From: Clostridiales bacterium
Lineage (GTDB): Bacteria; Bacillota; Clostridia; Oscillospirales; Oscillospiraceae
DNA length: 64,000 nt
Direction: 5' to 3'
Assembly: GCA_022764045.1 (NCBI GenBank)
Contig: JALERU010000014.1
Location: 1 to 64,000, forward strand
Shown: positions 59,201 through 64,000 of the stretch, one piece after another
Layout of the letters: each line of letters begins with the position of its first letter
How positions within the stretch are numbered: position 1 is the stretch's first letter
Made by a program: the position numbers and the translations under genes
Notes under the pieces: model-generated
The model's input: the letters and a program-made list of their open reading frames with translations, nothing else
The model's database searches: none
What the model was told of the DNA's origin: nothing

Positions 59201-59209
59201 TGTATGACA

Positions 59210-59833
59210 CTATCCTTTCTCTGTTGTGGTTGTGGATGTTGTAAGTATAAAAGCGGAAAACTCACAGCGGACCAAGGTGGCTCCGTCGCTGCGGAGCTCT
59301 CCCCGCAGGAGAGTTTTCTGTGCTTTGTCAAACCATAGGACGGTCTCCAATCCCTGTCCAACCCCTTGTTTCGGGTCCCGGCAGCAGATGCGAAGGGTTT
59401 CGGCCTCTCCCAAAAGTTCGCTCCCGGTCTCGGCCATATAACCGGTTTTTATGGCGGTTAAAAAGGCCGGTAAGGCGTCTAAGGGAGATAGCCCGTCCTC
59501 GTTTAGGGGGCCTGTCTCTAACTGGACTCCGTCAAATTCCAAATAGGTCTTTCCGCTGGCGATCCTGGCGGTGATGCCCGCGACCTCTTCTGGTTCGGTG
59601 ATCACCAGGGTGATGCCGTCCTTTTTGGTGCCGGAAAATTCCACTGTGTAGGTGTAAACCCGCTGGCCGTAGTCCGCCGTGACTTCCATGGCGCCGTTAC
59701 AGCCATCCATGGCGAGAAAATCGGACCGAAGCTGGAGAGCCAGCTGGTTTTCATCGTCTGCCCCGGTGCAGCCGCAGAGGGCCGCGGCCAGGAGCAGAAG
59801 TATCATTGGTGCACAAAGAATTCTCGTGCGCAA
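59210..59833 (-). CDS. Putative lipoprotein, LolA/RseB-like
   Basis: The 207-residue protein has a lipoprotein signal (lipobox LCGC, C22) and a beta-rich body beginning with a short helix (LRSDFLAMDGCNGAMEVTADYG). The pattern of long strands (YTYTVEFSGTKKDGITLVI, KTYLEFDGVQLETG) recalls the LolA/RseB half-barrel. This assignment is weak. It lies 9 bp before alr and 19 bp after nnrD, in one operon, and would sit on the outer face of the membrane. Confidence 0.65.
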   Translation of the reverse strand: MRTRILCAPMILLLLAAALCGCTGADDENQLALQLRSDFLAMDGCNGAMEVTADYGQRVYTYTVEFSGTKKDGITLVITEPEEVAGITARIASGKTYLEFDGVQLETGPLNEDGLSPLDALPAFLTAIKTGYMAETGSELLGEAETLRICCRDPKQGVGQGLETVLWFDKAQKTLLRGELRSDGATLVRCEFSAFILTTSTTTTEKG

Positions 59834-59852
59834 AAAAGCTCCTCCTTGCCCG

Positions 59853-60701
59853 TTAGTCCACCGAGGTCATGGCCTGCCCAATGGCGGCGGGAATCCGGGA
59901 AAGCAGATCGCTGGGGGTCATGCCGTATTCCCCCAGTTCCTCCGCCGCCAGGTCTCCTGCGGCGCCGTGAAGCCAAACCGCTGCGGGAACCCCTTTCTTG
60001 GGCGGAATCCCCTGGCCCAGCAGGGAGAGGATCATTCCCGCCAGCACATCCCCGCTGCCGCCCTTGGCCATGCCGGGGTTGCCAGTGGTGTTCACAAAGG
60101 TGTCGCCGTCGGGGAAAGCGGTGATGGTTCGGTGGCCCTTCAGAACCAGCACACAGCCGTGCTGCCGGGCAAAGGCCGAGGCTGCCCTTTCCCGGTCAGG
60201 GCCGATGGCCGTTTCTCCCGTCAGCCGGAGAAACTCTCCGTCATGGGGGGTCAGCACCGTCAGACGGCCACGTCTGGTGTCTAACACATCTATATGCTCG
60301 GCCACCGCGTTTATGCCGTCGGCGTCCAGCACCAGGGGGGCTTGGACCCGCTGGACCAGGCGGAGGGTGCGCACATCGGTTTTGCGGCTCCGGCCCAGGC
60401 CGGGCCCGATGAGAACTCCGTCACTCTGGTTCATTTTTTCCAGCAGACGGTCAAAGGGGGGAACGGGAGAGGGCATGGCCTCCTGGCACTTGACTGCCAT
60501 CACCGGCCAGATCTCCCTGGGAACCGAGAGGAAGACAAGACCCGAGCCCGTGCGCACCGCAGCGGCGGAGGCCAGGGCGGGAGCGCCGGTAAACCCCACG
60601 CAGCCGGCCAGGATGTGGACCTTTCCAAAGGTCCCCTTGTGGCCGTTTCGGTCCCGCACGGGCAGGCAGGCGTGGACAAATTGTTGGGTTACCTGGGTCA
60701 T
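59853..60701 (-). CDS. nnrD: ADP/ATP-dependent NAD(P)H-hydrate dehydratase (NnrD domain only)
   Basis: The 282-residue ribokinase-fold protein has GTFGKVHILAGCVGFTGAPALA, GVLIGPGLGRS, VLDADGINAVAEH, LTPHDGEFLRLTG and GMAKGGSGDVLAGMI, all typical of the YjeF C-terminal (CARKD) domain. It repairs hydrated NAD(P)H. The N-terminal epimerase domain is absent, so the epimerase is missing or encoded elsewhere. The ATG at 60701 follows GGGAGGG. First gene of the minus-strand nnrD-lipoprotein-alr operon. Confidence 0.93.
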   Translation of the reverse strand: MTQVTQQFVHACLPVRDRNGHKGTFGKVHILAGCVGFTGAPALASAAAVRTGSGLVFLSVPREIWPVMAVKCQEAMPSPVPPFDRLLEKMNQSDGVLIGPGLGRSRKTDVRTLRLVQRVQAPLVLDADGINAVAEHIDVLDTRRGRLTVLTPHDGEFLRLTGETAIGPDRERAASAFARQHGCVLVLKGHRTITAFPDGDTFVNTTGNPGMAKGGSGDVLAGMILSLLGQGIPPKKGVPAAVWLHGAAGDLAAEELGEYGMTPSDLLSRIPAAIGQAMTSVD

Positions 60702-60825
60702 AGGACGGTCCCTCCCTGAAACAAAAAAATGATTTTCGCTGTGGGCCCAAGGATGGGGTAAAGGGCACAAAAAATAGCGTACAGATATTTTTTGTGAATC
60801 CGCTCCTATTATAGGATTTTCAACC

Positions 60826-60854
60826 TTGCATTTCAACCTTTTTTGTGGTAAAGT
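60826..60854 (+). promoter_or_regulatory. pheST promoter
   Basis: TTGCAT (60826-60831) and TAAAGT (60849-60854), 17-bp spacer, just before the T-box leader. Confidence 0.6.
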
Positions 60855-60861
60855 TGTTTCA

Positions 60862-61105
60862 CTGTGAAAAACGATGAAGGGGAAAATAGCAGTTCTTGCT
60901 TCCCACAGAGAGGGACGGTCAGCGGCTGAAAGCCGTCCTGGAGGTTTCTGCTTGGTTCGCCCTGGAGTTTCGGCGGGGAAATACGCCGGCGGCTGGTCCA
61001 CCGTTACCGGGCAATGGAGTGCGCGCAGACACTGCGCGAATGTTCGGGTGGTACCGCGGAAGAAGTTTGCCTTTCGTCCCGTTTGGGATGAGGGGCTTTT
61101 TTATT
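60862..61105 (+). promoter_or_regulatory. T-box leader (tRNA-Phe sensing)
   Basis: The leader shows AGAGAGGGACGG at the stem I base (about 60908), the T-box core GGGTGGTACCGCG (61047-61059 region) that pairs with the uncharged tRNA end, and a terminator GCCTTTCGTCCC/GGGATGAGGGGC followed by TTTTTT before 61105. Phe codons TTC at 60956-60958 and 60969-60971 are candidates for the specifier; the downstream genes fix the specificity. Uncharged tRNA-Phe would allow read-through. Confidence 0.93.
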
Positions 61106-61127
61106 TTCTATGAAACGAGGAAGCAGC

Positions 61128-62153
61128 ATGAAGGAACAACTGGAAAAAATCAAACAGGAGGCCTTGGAAGCTCTGTCGGCAGCCAAGGAATCCGTTGACC
61201 TGGAATCCCTTCGGGTCAAGTATCTGGGGAAAAAGGGCGAGCTCACCGCCGTGCTTAAGCAGATGGGAAAGCTCAGCGCGGAGGAGCGCCCTGTCATCGG
61301 CCAGCTGGCCAATGAGGTGCGGGAAAAGCTCACCGCTGAAATTGAGGCCCAGAAGAAAAAGATTGAGGAGATCAAGCTGGAAGCCCGTCTGGAGGCCGAG
61401 GCTGTTGACGTGACCATTCCCGGCCAGGCCAAGAAGATGGGCCATCAGCACCCCATGTACATTGCCCTGGACGAGATCAAGGACATCTTCGTGGGGATGG
61501 GCTTTACCATCCTGGACGGCCCCGAGGTGGAGCTGGCTAACTATAACTTTGACCGCCTGAACGCCGAAGAGGGCCACCCCTCCCGGGACTGGTCCGACAC
61601 CTTCTATTTCGACAAGGACAGCCGGGTGATGCTCCGCAGCCAGACCTCCCCCATGCAGGTTCACGCCATGGAGACCAAGCCCCTGCCCATCCGCATCCTG
61701 GCCCCCGGCCGGGTGTATCGGAAGGACGAGGTGGACGCCACCCACTCCCCCATGTTCCACCAGGTGGAGGGCATGGTCATCGACAAGAACATCACCATGG
61801 CCGACCTGAAGGGCACCCTGAACGCGGTGATGGAGCAGCTTTACGGCGAGGGCACCAAGACCCGTTTCCGTCCCCACCACTTCCCCTTCACCGAGCCCTC
61901 CTGCGAGATGGACGTGCAGTGCCACAAGTGCGGCGGCGTAGGATGCCCCACCTGCAAGGGCGAGGGATGGATTGAGGTCCTGGGCGCCGGGATGATCCAC
62001 CCCAAAGTGCTGGAGATGTCCGGCATCGACCCCGAAGTCTATTCCGGTTGGGCCTTTGGCATGGGCCTGGAGCGCATGGCCATGCGCCGGTTCAAGATCG
62101 CCGACCTGCGGCTGATCTTCGAGAATGACGTCCGCTTCCTGGAGCAGTTCTGA
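61128..62153 (+). CDS. pheS: Phenylalanyl-tRNA synthetase alpha subunit
   Basis: The 341-residue class II synthetase subunit has an N-terminal coiled coil (about 1-85) and a catalytic core with motif 1 GHQHPMYIALDEIKDIFVGM, motif 2 around RVYRKDEVDATHSPMFHQVEG, and motif 3 GWAFGMGLERMAMRRF. A CHKCGGVGCPTCKGEG insert (three or four Cys) is typical of many Firmicutes. ATG 61128 has GAGGAAG upstream; ATG 61110 lies too close to the T-box terminator. Acts with PheT. Confidence 0.98.
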   Translation: MKEQLEKIKQEALEALSAAKESVDLESLRVKYLGKKGELTAVLKQMGKLSAEERPVIGQLANEVREKLTAEIEAQKKKIEEIKLEARLEAEAVDVTIPGQAKKMGHQHPMYIALDEIKDIFVGMGFTILDGPEVELANYNFDRLNAEEGHPSRDWSDTFYFDKDSRVMLRSQTSPMQVHAMETKPLPIRILAPGRVYRKDEVDATHSPMFHQVEGMVIDKNITMADLKGTLNAVMEQLYGEGTKTRFRPHHFPFTEPSCEMDVQCHKCGGVGCPTCKGEGWIEVLGAGMIHPKVLEMSGIDPEVYSGWAFGMGLERMAMRRFKIADLRLIFENDVRFLEQF

Positions 62154-62171
62154 GAAAGGAGAGAGTGAAGC

Positions 62172-64000
62172 ATGTTACTGTCAAGAAAATGGCTCAATGA
62201 GTTCGTCCCCGTGGACGCCAATGACCGAGACTTCGCCGAGGATATGACCCTCTCCGGCTCTAAGGTGGAGGTCACTGAGATTGAAGGCGAGGAGATCTCC
62301 AACGTGGTCGTGGGCCGCGTGGTAGAGATCAAGCGCCATGAAAATTCCGACCATATGTGGATTTGCCAGGTGGATGTGGGCGAGGAAGCACCGGTCCAGA
62401 TCGTCACTGGCGCCCAGAACGTGTCCCAGGGCGACCTGGTTCCCGTGGCCAAGCACAACAGCACCCTGCCCGGCGGCATCCACATTAAGAAGGGCAAGCT
62501 CCGTGGAGAGGTCTCTAATGGGATGCTCTGCTCCTATAAAGAGCTGGGAATGACTGACAACGACTGGCCTTACAGCATTGTGGACGGCATTTTCCTGCTG
62601 GACTCCGACCCTGACCTGAAGGCCAAGGGCCTGAAACCCGGCGACGAAATCCGCGCCGCCATCGGCCTGGACGACCATGTGGTGGAATTTGAGATCACCC
62701 CCAACCGCCCCGACTGCCTGTCTGTGATCGGTCTGGCCCGGGAGGCCGCTGTGACCTATGGCAAGAAGATCTCCCTCCACGAGCCCGTGGTGAAGGGCGG
62801 CGGCCCCGGCAATCTGTCTGAGCTGCTGGACGTGGAGACGCCTGCTACGGATCTCTGCCCCCGGTACACCGCCCGTATGGTCCGCAATGTGAAGATCGGC
62901 CCCTCCCCCAAGTGGATGCGGGATCGTCTGCGGGCCTCCGGCGTCCGTCCCATCAATAACATCGTGGACATCACCAACTATGTGATGCTGGAGTATGGCC
63001 AGCCCATGCACGCCTTTGACTACCGCTATGTGAAGGGCGGCAAGATTGTTGTCCGCCGGGCGGAAGACGGCGAGACTCTGACCACCCTGGACGGCAATGT
63101 CCGCAATCTGAACTCCTCCATGCTGGTCATCGCCGACGAGACCCGGGCCGTTGGCCTGGCCGGGATCATGGGCGGCGAGAACAGTGAGATCGTAGAGGAC
63201 ACGGTGGACGTGGTTTTCGAGTCCGCTAACTTCAACGGCACCTGCATCCGCCGCACCGCCCTGGCTTTGGGGATGCGGACGGAGGCCTCCGCCAAGTTTG
63301 AAAAGGGCCTGGATATCCTCAACACCCTGCCCGCCGTCAACCGGGCCTGTGAGCTGGTGGAGATGCTGGGCGCTGGTGAAGTGCTGGACGGGGTCATCGA
63401 CATTCTGAACTTTGTACCCCAGCCCAAGCAGCTGGCCCTCCGCCCCGAAAAGATCAACGAGCTTCTGGGCACCGACATCGACACTCCCGAGATGTGCCGC
63501 ATCCTCACGGAGCTGGGCTTTGGCGTAGAGGGCGAGACCATCACGGTCCCCTCCTGGCGCGGCGATGTGGAGCATTATTCTGACCTGGCCGAGGAAGTGG
63601 CCCGCTTCTATGGCTATAACCAGATCCCCACCACCTCCATGAAGGGCGTCACCACCCGGGGCGGCTACAGCCCTGAGCAGCTGCTGGAGCGCAGCCTGGG
63701 GAACGTCTGCCGGGGAATGGGGTATGATGAGATCATCACCTACTCCTTCATCAGCCCCACCTATTATGATAAGATCCGCCTGCCGGAGGACTCTCCCCTG
63801 CGCAAATCCATGAAGATTATGAACCCCCTGGGGGAAGATACTTCCATCATGCGCACCACGGTGATGCCCTCTATGCTGGAGATCCTGACCCGGAACTACA
63901 ACTACCGCAACAAGTCCGCCCACCTCTATGAGCTGGGACGCACCTATTTTGAGCGGGAGGACGGCATGGCCGACGAGCCCAAGCTGCTTTCTCTGGGAGT
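62172..64000 (+). CDS. pheT: Phenylalanyl-tRNA synthetase beta subunit, 3' end beyond window
   Basis: 609 codons of a protein of about 800 are present. They cover an EMAP-like tRNA-binding domain (about 40-150, NVVVGRVVEIKRHENSDHMW), B3/B4 editing domain (FEITPNRPDCLSVIGLAREAA and NNIVDITNYVMLEYGQPMHAFD), B5 and the start of the class II-like core (RNYNYRNKSAHLYELGRTYF). AAAGGAGAGAG precedes the ATG, 18 bp after pheS. Confidence 0.98.
   Translation, partial: MLLSRKWLNEFVPVDANDRDFAEDMTLSGSKVEVTEIEGEEISNVVVGRVVEIKRHENSDHMWICQVDVGEEAPVQIVTGAQNVSQGDLVPVAKHNSTLPGGIHIKKGKLRGEVSNGMLCSYKELGMTDNDWPYSIVDGIFLLDSDPDLKAKGLKPGDEIRAAIGLDDHVVEFEITPNRPDCLSVIGLAREAAVTYGKKISLHEPVVKGGGPGNLSELLDVETPATDLCPRYTARMVRNVKIGPSPKWMRDRLRASGVRPINNIVDITNYVMLEYGQPMHAFDYRYVKGGKIVVRRAEDGETLTTLDGNVRNLNSSMLVIADETRAVGLAGIMGGENSEIVEDTVDVVFESANFNGTCIRRTALALGMRTEASAKFEKGLDILNTLPAVNRACELVEMLGAGEVLDGVIDILNFVPQPKQLALRPEKINELLGTDIDTPEMCRILTELGFGVEGETITVPSWRGDVEHYSDLAEEVARFYGYNQIPTTSMKGVTTRGGYSPEQLLERSLGNVCRGMGYDEIITYSFISPTYYDKIRLPEDSPLRKSMKIMNPLGEDTSIMRTTVMPSMLEILTRNYNYRNKSAHLYELGRTYFEREDGMADEPKLLSLG

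Noticed and set aside
62181-63923. 580-codon minus-strand frame opposite pheT
   Set aside because: pheT is clear on the plus strand; the antisense product is low-complexity Gly/His/Val sequence.

Overview
The window (about 56-57 % G+C by eye) looks like the chromosome of an anaerobic, endospore-forming Clostridium-class Firmicute, most likely Oscillospiraceae-like (Flavonifractor/Oscillibacter/Lawsonibacter relatives). Support: spore genes (CotJA/CotJB, CwlD, YlbJ type), a CIRCE-controlled groES-groEL pair, a T-box leader before pheST, a TPP riboswitch before thiC, a FeoA-FeoB fusion, the paired TIGR03960/TIGR03936 radical-SAM genes and strong AGGAGG ribosome binding sites. The genus is inference. 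No rRNA, tRNA, CRISPR array or intact insertion sequence was seen.

Layout. 1-510: decayed end of a probable conjugative element. 1077-4667: three-gene PLP enzyme/transporter operon (class III aminotransferase, D-threonine aldolase-like enzyme, YkvI-type transporter) behind a long leader with a promoter flanked by inverted repeats. 4755-6338: riboswitch-controlled thiC. 6459-10245: second-type RsmH methyltransferase, FeoA-FeoB iron(II) importer and its Cys-rich partner. 10376-13493: two tandem neurotransmitter:sodium symporter paralogs. 13515-16823: DUF169, homocysteine methyltransferase, YczE-like and VTT membrane proteins. 16940-19562: radical-SAM pair. 19570-24330: MgtC, a 587-aa membrane-anchored protein of unknown function, and a PadR-controlled MATE exporter. 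24374-32077: VanZ, ABC exporter, MarR regulator with an RND efflux pump. 32099-36749: minus-strand run with glutamine amidotransferase-like hydrolase, Smr, thioesterase, YhcC radical SAM and two G3E (CobW-like) GTPases, one His-rich and one fused to a YcgQ/DUF1980-type domain. 36837-38911: groESL. 38990-43616: rRNA methyltransferase, CNNM transporter, Cys-rich small protein, RadA. 43613-45139: CwlD and a cotJ locus in which cotJA and cotJB are fused and cotJC is truncated. 45340-48850: cell-envelope operon (MGDG-synthase-type glycosyltransferase, polysaccharide deacetylase, flippase-like protein, VanZ). 48888-54225: Bce-type two-component/ABC peptide-resistance module with a TraX gene inserted. 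54526-60701: ApbE, YlbJ-like protein, Cys-rich small protein, MazF, alanine racemase, lipoprotein, NAD(P)HX dehydratase. 60826-64000: T-box-controlled pheS-pheT, running off the end.

Most notable non-gene structure: a family of multi-hairpin intergenic elements. Two copies (26850-26974 and 57896-58066) are clear homologs with shared terminal inverted repeats and a compensatory base-pair change; one forms the stop codon of alr. Two further hairpin clusters (41773-41856, 56793-56907) have the same design. Other points of interest are the CotJA-CotJB fusion with a stump of CotJC, the G3E-DUF1980 fusion, face-to-face promoters each carrying a PadR box, and an evenly phased TTGACA array at 42093-42170.
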